From assembly GCF_900109605.1 (NCBI RefSeq), contig NZ_FOAM01000017.1, forward strand, positions 62,001 through 126,000: 64,000 nucleotides of DNA, read 5' to 3'. The position numbers and the translations under genes were made by a program. Shown here piece after piece: positions 25,053-34,160 of this stretch. Positions within the stretch are counted from its first letter, which is position 1. Each line of letters starts with the position of its first letter. The DNA comes from Xaviernesmea oryzae (GTDB taxonomy: Bacteria > Pseudomonadota > Alphaproteobacteria > Rhizobiales > Rhizobiaceae). The notes beneath the pieces were generated by a model. The model had not been told where the DNA came from, searched no databases, and saw only the letters and a list, made by a program, of their open reading frames with translations.

Positions 25053-26816
25053 TTAAAATCCGTCGTCCTCCACCGCCATCAGGCTCTCGGCGCCTGCAAG
25101 CACCGCCGCCTTCAGCGCGGTTGCTTGCGGCAGAAGGCGCTGGGCAAAGACACGGGCAAGCGCCTGCTTGCGGCCGATCATTTGCCCTGTTTGTCCGGCC
25201 GGCCCGGCGGTTGCCATCCGCACCCACATCCAGCCGAGCGACACCAGGGCGAAGAGGCGCAGGTAATCCACGGCGGCGGCATTGGCTTCCGCGACATCGC
25301 CTGCCTTGGCCTGAAGCGCCTGCGTGGCTTCCTCGAGATCGTCGAGGGCCGCCAGCACCGGCCAGGTGAGATCCGGCATGGGGTTGCGCCCTTCCGCTGC
25401 GTCGATCTCGGTGCGGATCAGCGCGAAGAAGCGGTGCGGCAGCTTTCCCTCTTCCATGCCCAGTTTGCGCCCGGCGAGATCCATGGCCTGGACGCCGTTG
25501 GTGCCTTCGTAGATTTGCGCGATGCGGGCGTCACGGACATATTGCTCCATGCCCCATTCGCGAATGTAACCATGGCCGCCAAAGACCTGCTGCGCGGAGA
25601 CCGCGATTTCGAAGCCCCAATCTGTCAGGGCGGCCTTGATGACGGGGGTGAGCAGGGCCACGAAGCCGTCGGCCGCCTGACGGGCATTGGGGTCGGGGTG
25701 GCGCGCGGCCAGATCCATCTGCAGCGCCGTCCAGATCGCCAGGGCACGGCCGCCCTCGGTCAATGCTCGGCCTGAGAGCAGCATCCGCCTGATATCGGCA
25801 TGCTCGATGATCGGCACGGGGCCACGCGTGCCATCGGCAGAGCGACCCTGCATGCGTTCACGGGCATAGGCAGTGGCCTTCTGCAGGGCGATTTCGCCGA
25901 TCCCGAGCCCTTGAATGCCGACGAAGAGCCGCTCGGCATTCATCATCGTGAACATGGCATTGAGCCCCCGCCCGGGTTCGCCGATGAGCCACCCGGTGGC
26001 GCCGTCATAATTCATCACGCAGGTGGGCTGGGCGTGGATGCCCATCTTGTGTTCCAATGCGCCGACGGAAAAGCCGTTGCGCCTATTTGTGCCACCTTCC
26101 GGATCGGGCAGGAATTTCGGCACGAGAAACAGGCTGATGCCCTTCACACCGGCCGGCGCATCCGGCAGGCGGGCCAGAACCAGGTGAATGATGTTGCCGC
26201 CGAAATCATGGTCGCCCGAGGAGATGAAGATCTTGCTGCCGGTGATGCGGTAGCCGCCGTCGCTCAAGGGTTCGGCCCGCGTCTTCAACAGGCCGAGATC
26301 GGTGCCGGCGTGGGATTCGGTCAGCGCCATCGCGCCGGTCCACTCGCCCGAAATCATCTTCGGCAGATAGGTGTCCTTCAACGCCGCATCGGCATGGTGG
26401 CCAATCGCCTCGACGGCGCCGCGCGTCAGACCAGGAAAGAGGCCGAAGGAGAAATTGGCCGAGGACAGCATTTCATCGAGCAGGATCTGTACCACCCGTG
26501 GCAGACCCTGGCCGCCATAGGCGGCATCGCCCGAGAGACCGGTCCAGCCGGCATCGGCGAAGGCGCGATAGGCCTCGGCAAATCCTTTGGGCGTGCTCAC
26601 CACGCCGTTTTCCAGCCGGCACCCTTCCTCGTCACCTGTCCGGTTCAGGGGCTCCAGCACCTCGGCGCAGAACCGCCCGCCTTCCGCCAGCACGGATAGG
26701 GCAAGCTCGGCATTCACCTCCTCATAACCCGGCAACCCGGCCATCACGGCATCGAAGTCGAAGACCTCGCTCAACAGAAAGCCGATATCGTCGATCACAG
26801 GTGTAAAGGCTGCCAC
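25053..26816 (-). CDS. Acyl-CoA dehydrogenase, long DmdC-like type
   Basis: The 587-residue flavoprotein, about 200 residues longer than classical acyl-CoA dehydrogenases, carries the extra C-terminal domain seen in 3-(methylthio)propionyl-CoA dehydrogenase (DmdC) and similar enzymes. Visible are the FAD/substrate block MALTESHAGTDLGLLKTRA, GITGSKIFISSGDHD-like strands and QVFGGHGYIREWGMEQYVRDARIAQIYEGTNGVQAMDLAGRKL with the conserved catalytic region. It starts at GTG 26816 with AAGGGAGA upstream. It is divergent from a TetR regulator that probably controls it. The acyl substrate is not decided by sequence. Confidence 0.85.
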   Translation of the reverse strand: MAAFTPVIDDIGFLLSEVFDFDAVMAGLPGYEEVNAELALSVLAEGGRFCAEVLEPLNRTGDEEGCRLENGVVSTPKGFAEAYRAFADAGWTGLSGDAAYGGQGLPRVVQILLDEMLSSANFSFGLFPGLTRGAVEAIGHHADAALKDTYLPKMISGEWTGAMALTESHAGTDLGLLKTRAEPLSDGGYRITGSKIFISSGDHDFGGNIIHLVLARLPDAPAGVKGISLFLVPKFLPDPEGGTNRRNGFSVGALEHKMGIHAQPTCVMNYDGATGWLIGEPGRGLNAMFTMMNAERLFVGIQGLGIGEIALQKATAYARERMQGRSADGTRGPVPIIEHADIRRMLLSGRALTEGGRALAIWTALQMDLAARHPDPNARQAADGFVALLTPVIKAALTDWGFEIAVSAQQVFGGHGYIREWGMEQYVRDARIAQIYEGTNGVQAMDLAGRKLGMEEGKLPHRFFALIRTEIDAAEGRNPMPDLTWPVLAALDDLEEATQALQAKAGDVAEANAAAVDYLRLFALVSLGWMWVRMATAGPAGQTGQMIGRKQALARVFAQRLLPQATALKAAVLAGAESLMAVEDDGF

Positions 26817-26985
26817 GTCTCTTCTCCCTTAGGCGTCTCGCGCCGATTGCCTGTCGACGACCTTTCGGCCTCCATCCCAGCGGCCTGCGCTTTCGATCGC
26901 CCGGCTCTCCTCCAGCCGGGCGACTTGCGCAGTGTACCAAACGACTGTTACATTTTGCAAGGAGAGAGGATCAGGAGACGTGACG

Positions 26986-27624
26986 ATGCGCGATGATGAG
27001 GAAAAGGCCCTTCGGGAGAAGGACGGCGATCCCATGGAAGCGCTGTTTTCGAAGGAGGCGAGCCCGCGCAGCAGGGCCGTGCTGGCGGCCGCAGCCCATC
27101 TTTTCGCCGAGCGCGGCTATGCGGCCACATCCATGCGCGATATCGGCGAGCGGGTCGGCCTGCAGGGCGGCTCGCTCTATCATCACATCCGTTCGAAGGA
27201 GGAGCTGTTCGCCCGCATCCACGATACGGCGATCCAGGCAGCGGAAGGCCGCATTCGCGCGGCCATCGCGTTGCATGAGGATCCCTGGGCACAGCTGGAG
27301 GCGGCGGCGGTGACCATGCTGGAGATCCAGCTCGATCCCCGGTCGATCACCCTGCCATTGATGAACGACCTGCGCGCCGTGCCGGCCAGCCTGGCCGCCC
27401 GGTTGATCGCCACACGCGATGCCTTCGAGACGCTGTTTAAGGATCTGGTTGCCGCTCTGCCGCTCAAGCCCGGCTTCGACCGGCCGCTTTACCGGCTTTT
27501 GCTGCTGACCCTGCTTAATCACGTCGGTGACTGGTATCGTCCAGGCCGCAGCACGCCGGCGGAGATCGCAGCCGAGATCGTCAGGCTCTTCCGGCATGAG
27601 GCGACAGGCGATGCATCGCCATGA
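26986..27624 (+). CDS. TetR-family regulator
   Basis: The 212-residue regulator has the helix-turn-helix PRSRAVLAAAAHLFAERGYAATSMRDIGERVGLQGGSLYHHIRSKEELFARIHD at about residues 22-75 and a C-terminal ligand domain of the kind found in fatty-acid/acyl-CoA regulators. ATG 26986 is placed nine bases after AGGAGA; a GTG two codons earlier is too close to it. The divergent acyl-CoA dehydrogenase gene, 169 bases away, is the likely target. Confidence 0.8.
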   Translation: MRDDEEKALREKDGDPMEALFSKEASPRSRAVLAAAAHLFAERGYAATSMRDIGERVGLQGGSLYHHIRSKEELFARIHDTAIQAAEGRIRAAIALHEDPWAQLEAAAVTMLEIQLDPRSITLPLMNDLRAVPASLAARLIATRDAFETLFKDLVAALPLKPGFDRPLYRLLLLTLLNHVGDWYRPGRSTPAEIAAEIVRLFRHEATGDASP

Positions 27625-27692
27625 CGCGTCCGCTGGCCTTCAGGATTCGCGTCAGGCTTAGAAGCCCTGACTTGCTGCACGGCCTGGATGCA

Positions 27693-28472
27693 TCAGAGGC
27701 CGTCGATCTCCACCGCCCGGTTTAGATGACGGGCAACATAGTCCTGGATCTGCCGCACGATCTGGGCCGCATGGGCGGTTGCCAGACGGTCGGCCTCGTC
27801 GACATCGCCGGCGGCAATAGCGGCGATCATCTGTTCGTGCTCGTCGACATATTGACGCGGCAGCCTGTCGTCAAAGGTCTGGTAATAGAGCCGTAGGATG
27901 CGCCGGCCCTGGTCGAGAAGCCGGGCGAAGAAGGCGCTGTAATAGGGATTGCCGCCGAGATCGGCGATAGCGACATGGAAGTCGCGGTTTGCTTCGATCA
28001 TGGCATAGGCGTCGCGCACCTCGACAGCCTGGGTGAAGGCGCGCTGCTGGGTGTGGATCTCGGCCATGTCAGCCAACTTGCCACGCGAGGCGGCACCGCG
28101 CGTAGTCACGCGATACATCAGCGTCAGCGCTTCGAAATAGGTGGGCAGTTCGGCAAAATCGATAGGTGCGACGATGGTGTTGCGATTGGGCAGGGTTGTG
28201 ACCAGCCCATCGGCCGCCAGCTTGACCAGCGCCTCGCGGATCGGCGTGCGCGACATGCCGAAGCGTTCGGACAGGCGCACCTCGTCCAGCGGGCTGCCCG
28301 GCCCGAGCGCCATGGAGAGGATCTCGTTGCGCAGTGCCGTATAGACGCTCTGTGTTCCCGAGCCGCGTGTGCGCGTCAACTCGCCTGCCGTCAAAGCTCT
28401 CGTCCCTTGATCCGATTGATCGATGCGCTGCCCTACATGGTTTTTATCGCGATGGGTATGGTCAGAATGCAC
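27693..28472 (-). CDS. GntR-family regulator (FCD type)
   Basis: The 259-residue protein has an N-terminal winged helix (SVYTALRNEILSMALGPGSPLDEVRLSERFGMSRTPIREALVKLAADGLVTTLPNRNTIV) and a C-terminal FCD ligand domain with the metal-binding pattern (NRDFHVAIADLGGNPYY, DEHEQMIAAI). The start GTG 28472 has no clear ribosome site, and the first 40 residues are not conserved. It follows hyuB by 47 bases on the same strand and is probably part of the hyu operon. Likely targets are the TTGTCKACAW sites upstream of hyuA. Confidence 0.82.
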   Translation of the reverse strand: MHSDHTHRDKNHVGQRIDQSDQGTRALTAGELTRTRGSGTQSVYTALRNEILSMALGPGSPLDEVRLSERFGMSRTPIREALVKLAADGLVTTLPNRNTIVAPIDFAELPTYFEALTLMYRVTTRGAASRGKLADMAEIHTQQRAFTQAVEVRDAYAMIEANRDFHVAIADLGGNPYYSAFFARLLDQGRRILRLYYQTFDDRLPRQYVDEHEQMIAAIAAGDVDEADRLATAHAAQIVRQIQDYVARHLNRAVEIDGL

Positions 28473-28519
28473 GTCGTCGTTTGTAAAGGCCGGGCACAGG
28501 TCGCCCGGCCTTCACGCGC

Positions 28520-30178
28520 TTATTCGTCGTAGCCATAGACCGTGCGGGCGCGCTCCGGCGTCAGATAGCCATGGCGCAGGTCCTCGGCGATTGCGTTGCG
28601 CGCACGCTTCTTCGGGTCGCCATAGCCGCCGCCGACGCCGGTGACGACATGGACGACATCGTCCCTGTTGAGAGGGATGTTGGTGCCGAAGGAATAGCGT
28701 TCCGGTGCCTTTCCGGGGCGCAGCACCTCGACATAATTCGGCGTCCCGTCGCGTCCCCCCGCGACACCCCAGGGTGGCATGCGCGAGCGGGTGTAGCCGA
28801 CCGACAGGAAATTGTCGTTGGCGCGCACGCGGTAATGGACGGAAATGCCCTTGCCGCCGCGAAATTCGCCTTCGCCCCCTTGCGCCGGGTTCAGCGCCAT
28901 ATGGTCGACCGTCAGGCCATAGCGCGCCTCGGCCACCTCGGCCGGGCAGTTGAAGGTCTCGCCATGGAAGCCGGAGAAGATCGCGGCATTGCCGTCGCGC
29001 CCGTTCCAGGCGCCCCAGCCGCCGAGCTGCGGCTCGACGATGGTGTAGTGCCGCCCTGTATCGGGATGCTTGCCGCCGACCACCGTGCCGCAGATCGAGG
29101 CGAAATTGCCCGCCGGAACCAGGCCTGGAAAATGCGTGGCCAGGCAGCGCAGGATCAGGTCGAAGAGGCGAATTTCCACCTCCGAGTAATAGCCGAGCGC
29201 GCCGGGCTCCACGACATGGAAGATCGAGCTGGGTCGGGTGATCACCTTCAGCGGCCGGAAGAAGCCGCCATTGCCTGGCGCCTGGGCGTCGGCCACGGCC
29301 TTGAAGGCGAGCTGGGCTGCGATCTCTACACCTTCGCGGCTGGAATTGCTGGAGCCTTTCTGGTCCGGATTGTCGCGCAAATCGACGCTGAAATGCTCGT
29401 CGGTGACTTCGATGATGATCTTGTGGATGGCGCCGTCGTCCTGCTCCTCCTCGAAGGTGAAGGTGCCTTTGGGCATGGTCTTCAGGGCCGCGCGGGCACG
29501 CCGCTCGCCCAATTCCATGAAGTCGTCGATCGCGGCGGTGAAGGTATCCGCGCCGTATTTCTCCACCAGTTCGAGAATGCGCCGCTCGCCGATGCGCACG
29601 CCGGCAATGCCGGCCCAGAGGTCGCCGCGCAGATAGTCCGGCAGGCGGGTGTTGACATAGAGAATGTCGAAAACCGCCTGATTTGGGCGGCCAGCCTCGA
29701 TCAGCTTGACGGCGGGAATGCGCACGCCTTCCTGGAAGATTTCGGTGGCTTCCGAGGACATGGAGCCCGGCACATTGCCGCCGACATCGTTCCAATGGGC
29801 GATATTGGCGGTCCAGGCGACGATCCGGCCTTCGGCGAAGACCGGCATGGCCAGGATCATATCGTTGAGATGGGTGACGCCGCCCCAATAGGGATCGTTG
29901 GAGGCGAAGAGATCGCCGGGCTGGATCGTCTCGGGCGGATGCTTCTCGATGATCCGCTTGACCGCCTTGTCGAGCACGCCGACGAAGGCCGGGATGCCGG
30001 CGCCGGATGCGGCAATCTCGCCCGCCGCATCGCAAATGCCGGTGCCGAGATCGAGCACTTCATAAATGATCGCGCTCATCGAGGTCTTGCGCTGGGCGAC
30101 GAACATTTCGTCGGCCACAGCTTCCAGCGCGTTCTGGATGATGTCGAAGGTGACGGGGTCGTGGGTCTTCTCGGTCAT
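28520..30178 (-). CDS. hyuB: Hydantoinase B/5-oxoprolinase subunit B
   Basis: The 552-residue subunit of an ATP-dependent amide-ring hydrolase of the N-methylhydantoinase, 5-oxoprolinase or acetone/acetophenone carboxylase type begins DPVTFDIIQNALEAVADEMFVAQRKTSMS. Other family blocks are FASNDPYWGGVTHLNDM, HWNDVGG and the C-terminal GGYGDPKKRA. It acts as a complex with HyuA, which is encoded four bases upstream. Its long antisense open frames are shadows. Confidence 0.9.
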   Translation of the reverse strand: MTEKTHDPVTFDIIQNALEAVADEMFVAQRKTSMSAIIYEVLDLGTGICDAAGEIAASGAGIPAFVGVLDKAVKRIIEKHPPETIQPGDLFASNDPYWGGVTHLNDMILAMPVFAEGRIVAWTANIAHWNDVGGNVPGSMSSEATEIFQEGVRIPAVKLIEAGRPNQAVFDILYVNTRLPDYLRGDLWAGIAGVRIGERRILELVEKYGADTFTAAIDDFMELGERRARAALKTMPKGTFTFEEEQDDGAIHKIIIEVTDEHFSVDLRDNPDQKGSSNSSREGVEIAAQLAFKAVADAQAPGNGGFFRPLKVITRPSSIFHVVEPGALGYYSEVEIRLFDLILRCLATHFPGLVPAGNFASICGTVVGGKHPDTGRHYTIVEPQLGGWGAWNGRDGNAAIFSGFHGETFNCPAEVAEARYGLTVDHMALNPAQGGEGEFRGGKGISVHYRVRANDNFLSVGYTRSRMPPWGVAGGRDGTPNYVEVLRPGKAPERYSFGTNIPLNRDDVVHVVTGVGGGYGDPKKRARNAIAEDLRHGYLTPERARTVYGYDE

Positions 30179-30182
30179 GGCG

Positions 30183-32252
30183 TCAGCCCCGGATTTCGAT
30201 ATGGGTGTTGCCGAAGGCGTCGATCGAGACGCGGTTCTTCGGATGGATGACGATGGTGGTGCCGGGGTCTTCGATGATCGCGGGGCCGCTGAAGGTCATG
30301 CCGGGCTCCAGCTTCTCGGCGTCATAGATCGTCGCCTCATGCACCCCTTCGGTGGCGTAATCGACCGGGCGGCGGCCCTTGATCGCCTGATCGAGCGTCA
30401 AGCCGGTGACGGGCAGGGCGACGATCTCCAGCTTGCCGACCTCGGCGCGGGCGATCAGATGCAGGCCGACGATCTCGACGGGCGCATCGAGACGATAGGT
30501 ATATTCCTTCTCGTAGATCGCGTGGAAAGCCTCGATCATCCGCGCGACCGCTTCGGTATCGAGACCATCCGCCGCGACCGGCACTTCGACCGAATGCTCC
30601 TGGTTGCGGTAGCGCACCTTGAGGAAAGGCTCGACCGCCACCTTACCTGGCTCGACATGTTCCGCCGCGAATTGCGCAACCGCATGATCGACCGTTTCGG
30701 CGATCAAGCCATTGAGACCGGCCAGATCGGTTTCGTCCATCAGGCGGGTGACGAAATAGTCGCGGCGCAGATCGCTCATCATCATGCCCCAGGCGGAGAA
30801 GACCGAGGCGCCGCGCGGCACCACGACCTTCTTCACACCCAGTTCCTGGCCAAGGCCGACGGCATGCATGGCGCCACCGCCGCCAAAGGCGACGAGGGTG
30901 AAATCGCGCGGGTCGTAGCCCCGGTTGAGCGAGACCAGCTTCAGCGCATTGACCATGTTGGAATTTGCGATGCGGATGATGCCGCGTGCCGCTTCGATCG
31001 GGCTGACGTCGAGCTTGCGCGCCACATCGGCAAGGGCCGCATCGACGGCGGCCATATCGGCCGCCACCGTGCCGCCGCAGAAATAATCGGCGCTGATGCG
31101 GCCGAGCGCCAGATTGGCGTCCGTCGTCGTCGCCTGCGTGCCTCCGCGCCCATAGGCTGCCGGGCCGGGCAGGGCGCCGGCCGATTTCGGGCCGACATGC
31201 AGCTTCTGGAAATCATCGACCCAGGCAATCGAGCCGCCGCCATTGCCGATCTCGACAAGATCGACCACCGGCACCATGATCGGATAGCCCGAGGATTTGC
31301 GGTCGCGCTCGATCCAGTAATCGGTCTTGATGCGCACCTGGCCGTTTTCGATCAGCGAGCATTTCGCCGTCGTGCCGCCGATGTCGAGTGCCAGCACATT
31401 CGGCTCGCCGATGATCCGGCCTAGCTCGGCCGCGCCCCAGAAACCGGAGGCCGGACCGGACTCGACCATCGTGATCGGGATCGCACGGGTCGATTCGAAA
31501 CTGTCGACGCCGCAATTGGACTGCATCACATAGAGCCGGCCTTTATAGCCCTTGTCCGTGAGTCCGGTTTCGAGCCGTGCGAGATAGCGCTCGGCCGCCG
31601 GCTGGACGTAAGCCGAGAGCACGGCGGTCGAGGAGCGCTCATATTCGCGCCATTCCCGGGTGATCTGATGCGACGAGACCACGGAGACCTCGGGCCAGAG
31701 GCGGCGGATCTCGGCGGCCACCGCCTGCTCATGGGCGGGATTGGCATAGGCATGCAGAAAACAGATGGCGATGGCCTGCACCTGTTCAGCCTTGAAATCC
31801 TCAAGGATCGCCGGCAAGCCCGAAAGGTCGAGCGGCTGCATTTCCTGCCCGCGATAATCCACCCGGCCGGGAATTTCGCGGCGCAGATAGCGCTCCACGA
31901 AGGGCGCCGGCTTTTCATACATCAGGTTGAAGAAGTCCGGCCGATTGCCTCGGGCGATTTCAAGCGTGTCGCGAAAGCCCTTGGTGGTCAGAAGCGCGGT
32001 GCGCGCGCCCTTGCGCTCGGTCAGCGCGTTGATGACGACGGTCGTGCCATGGGCGAAGAAATCAGCCTGCGACAGCGGCACGCCGGCCTTGTCCAGAACA
32101 TTGAGCACGCCCTGTTCGAAATTCGGCGGTGTCGTATCCGACTTGGCGGTGCGGATCGTCTGCTTGCCGGTGGAAAGATCGGTTTCGAAATAGACCAGGT
32201 CGGTGAAGGTGCCGCCGACATCCGTGGCTATTCTCAGAATCGTGTCGCCCAT
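30183..32252 (-). CDS. hyuA: Hydantoinase A/5-oxoprolinase subunit A
   Basis: The 689-residue ATP-binding subunit starts with the phosphate loop ATDVGGTFTDLVYF. Other landmarks are FAHGTTVVINALTERKGART, VESGPASGFWGAAELG, VLALDIGGTTAKCSLIENGQV and the late VAFGGGGAMHAVGLGQELG. It phosphorylates or activates a cyclic amide for opening together with HyuB. The start is ATG 32252; a TTG eleven codons upstream is possible. It heads the hyuA-hyuB-gntR operon. No substrate can be named from sequence. Confidence 0.9.
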   Translation of the reverse strand: MGDTILRIATDVGGTFTDLVYFETDLSTGKQTIRTAKSDTTPPNFEQGVLNVLDKAGVPLSQADFFAHGTTVVINALTERKGARTALLTTKGFRDTLEIARGNRPDFFNLMYEKPAPFVERYLRREIPGRVDYRGQEMQPLDLSGLPAILEDFKAEQVQAIAICFLHAYANPAHEQAVAAEIRRLWPEVSVVSSHQITREWREYERSSTAVLSAYVQPAAERYLARLETGLTDKGYKGRLYVMQSNCGVDSFESTRAIPITMVESGPASGFWGAAELGRIIGEPNVLALDIGGTTAKCSLIENGQVRIKTDYWIERDRKSSGYPIMVPVVDLVEIGNGGGSIAWVDDFQKLHVGPKSAGALPGPAAYGRGGTQATTTDANLALGRISADYFCGGTVAADMAAVDAALADVARKLDVSPIEAARGIIRIANSNMVNALKLVSLNRGYDPRDFTLVAFGGGGAMHAVGLGQELGVKKVVVPRGASVFSAWGMMMSDLRRDYFVTRLMDETDLAGLNGLIAETVDHAVAQFAAEHVEPGKVAVEPFLKVRYRNQEHSVEVPVAADGLDTEAVARMIEAFHAIYEKEYTYRLDAPVEIVGLHLIARAEVGKLEIVALPVTGLTLDQAIKGRRPVDYATEGVHEATIYDAEKLEPGMTFSGPAIIEDPGTTIVIHPKNRVSIDAFGNTHIEIRG

Positions 32253-32387
32253 TGAAAATCCATCATGTTGCAGAGGATCAGGCAAGCCTGCCCTTCGCCA
32301 TTAAACCGCGCGGAAAGGGATCGCGGATCAGCCGCAAGACCATCCTCAAGGACGGCCTCTTGTGCAAACGCTACATTGCATCCAAAA

Positions 32388-32574
32388 TGTCGACAAGGAT
32401 CTTTTTGCGTAAAAACGGCGAGATTTTTAGCCTTCGCATAGAGGCTGGGTCACGGTGCAAGCGGCGTTGCGAAAAAAGCTTTTTGTCTACATAGGCTTAC
32501 GTTTCGATGGCTGCTGCGTCGGTGAACTGCTTCGAAAAAAATGATCGAACCGTTACGACAGGCCTTGTCGACAA
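32388..32574. promoter_or_regulatory. Three GntR-like TTGTCKACAW sites between hyuA and the GAF gene
   Basis: ATGTCGACAA (32387-32396), TTGTCTACAT (32483-32492) and TTGTCGACAA (32565-32574) are spaced 96 and 82 bases apart, centre to centre, in the 363-base divergent region. Such short TNGTNNACNA palindromes are typical FCD-GntR operators, so the GntR protein of the hyu operon may control both directions. Nothing else was found in this region. Confidence 0.55.
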
Positions 32575-32615
32575 ACTGAATGCGAACTAGCCTTGGGACA
32601 AATTGGAGGTGTTCC

Positions 32616-33119
32616 ATGTTGCCAGACGCGGCTGTTCAAGCCTTCCTCACGGCAGTGCGGTTTGAAGATCCTGATCGGGCTTTTGCAGCCTTTGCGGAGC
32701 TCGTTCGCGCCGCGCTCGGCACCAGGCTGCTCACGGCATCCGTCTTCGAGATCGAGGGCGAAAAGGTGACGGAGGGGCGTTCGCGCCGCATCTATACCGA
32801 CAATGCCGAGGCCTATCCGGTTGGCGGCTTCAAGCCGATTCCCGACAATGCCTGGACCGATATCGTCCTGCGTCGTCAGGAGGTCTTCTCGACGCTGTCG
32901 ATCGAGGAGATAGCCGAGGTCTTCTTCGACTGGGAGCTGATCCGCTCGCTCGGCTGCGAATCCAACGTCAACGTGCCCGTGGTCGTCGGCGGACAGGTGA
33001 TCGGCACGATCAACCTGCTCGATGCGGCCGGGAGCTATACGGCCGAGCGTCTGGCGCCGCTGCCGGCCCTGATGCCCTACGCTATCATTGCCTTTCTGCT
33101 GGTGACGCGGCCTGTCTGA
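32616..33119 (+). CDS. GAF-domain protein
   Basis: The 167-residue protein consists of little more than one GAF domain (RAALGTRLLTASVFEIEGEKVTEGRSRRIYTDNAEAYPVGGFKPIPD, then ESNVNVPVVVGGQVIGTINLLDAAGSYTAERLAPL). GAF domains bind small ligands. The ATG follows a perfect GGAGGT. It is the first gene of the apparent operon with the sugar-type ABC transporter and may be a ligand sensor or a small ligand-processing protein; no DNA-binding or enzyme domain is attached. Confidence 0.8.
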   Translation: MLPDAAVQAFLTAVRFEDPDRAFAAFAELVRAALGTRLLTASVFEIEGEKVTEGRSRRIYTDNAEAYPVGGFKPIPDNAWTDIVLRRQEVFSTLSIEEIAEVFFDWELIRSLGCESNVNVPVVVGGQVIGTINLLDAAGSYTAERLAPLPALMPYAIIAFLLVTRPV

Positions 33120-33161
33120 AGCCGGCATTGCTTGAAAAACAAGAAACAAGGGAACATGCGA

Positions 33162-34160
33162 ATGAAACTGAGAAACAGTCTCCTCTCTCTTTTGGCGCTC
33201 GGCACCGCCGCGCTGACGCAGCCAGCCATGGCGCAGGATAGCTACCGGGTCGCGTTCCTCGCGGCCTCCAGCCAGAACGGCTATAATCAGGCGATCTATG
33301 ATGGCATCAAGAAAGCCGCTGCCGCGCAGAAGGGCGTCGAGGTGGAGATCTTCGACGCCGCTTTCGATGCCACCAAGCAATATTCGCAGGTGGAAGACCT
33401 GATCGCCGGCGGCCGGTTCAACGCCTTCATCATCACGCCGAACGACACGGTCGGCATCGCTCCGGCCCTGGAAGAAGCGACCGCGGCGGGCATCAAAGTG
33501 GTCACGGCGCTGTTTCCCGTCGGTCCCAATCTGAAAGACATGCAGCCGCAGGTGAAGGGTCTGACGTCCACCGTGGCCGAGGATCCTGCCCAAGGCGCGA
33601 CCGCGCAAGCCAATGCCGTAGTCGATTACTGCAAGGACAAATCTCCCTGCCGGGTCGTCGTCATGATCGGCCAGCTCATCTACCCCTTCGACAATCTGCG
33701 CTACGAGACCTTCAAGCAGGTGCTCGGCCAGCACGCCAATATCCAGATTGTCGCCACGGGCGAGGGCAATTACGATCCTGACAAGTCGATGACGGCGATG
33801 CAGGACATTCTCCAGGCCCATCCGGATATCGACGCTGTTCTGTCGAATGCCGACCAGCATCTGATCGGCGTCGAGATCGCCCTGACGGATGCCGGCAAGA
33901 ATCCGGACGATGTCTTCCTGATCGGCGGCGGTCTCAACCAGATCACCGTCGATGCGATCCGGGCGGGCAAGGTTGATGCGACGCTGGCGCAGTTTCCGGC
34001 CAGCATGGGGGGCGCCGCGCTCGACAGCGCGGTCAAGGCCTTGAAGGGCGAAACGCCGCCGACCTGGATCGATCCGACCACGCTTGGTGCTGCGCCCCAG
34101 ATCGTGACCAAGCCCTGGCTCGATCAGCATCCAGACTTTAAGGCGGAGTGGCAGGGCTGA
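33162..34160 (+). CDS. Sugar-type ABC transporter substrate-binding protein (RbsB family)
   Basis: The 332-residue periplasmic protein has a signal peptide ending at PAMAQD. Its mature part is a Peripla_BP_4-type two-lobe binder (YRVAFLAASSQNGYNQAIYDGIKKAA, NAFIITPNDTVGIAPALEEATAAGIKVV, DIDAVLSNADQHLIGVEIAL). ATG 33162 is chosen because AAGGGA is eight bases upstream; ATG 33156 is possible. It forms an operon with the ATPase (TGATG overlap) and the permease. The nearby hyu genes suggest the ligand may be a cyclic amide or nucleobase derivative rather than a sugar. Confidence 0.85.
   Translation: MKLRNSLLSLLALGTAALTQPAMAQDSYRVAFLAASSQNGYNQAIYDGIKKAAAAQKGVEVEIFDAAFDATKQYSQVEDLIAGGRFNAFIITPNDTVGIAPALEEATAAGIKVVTALFPVGPNLKDMQPQVKGLTSTVAEDPAQGATAQANAVVDYCKDKSPCRVVVMIGQLIYPFDNLRYETFKQVLGQHANIQIVATGEGNYDPDKSMTAMQDILQAHPDIDAVLSNADQHLIGVEIALTDAGKNPDDVFLIGGGLNQITVDAIRAGKVDATLAQFPASMGGAALDSAVKALKGETPPTWIDPTTLGAAPQIVTKPWLDQHPDFKAEWQG

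Noticed and set aside
28571-30250. A 559-codon open frame antisense to hyuB
   Set aside because: It is a GC-rich shadow of hyuB with no recognisable motif; hyuB itself is fully conserved in its frame.
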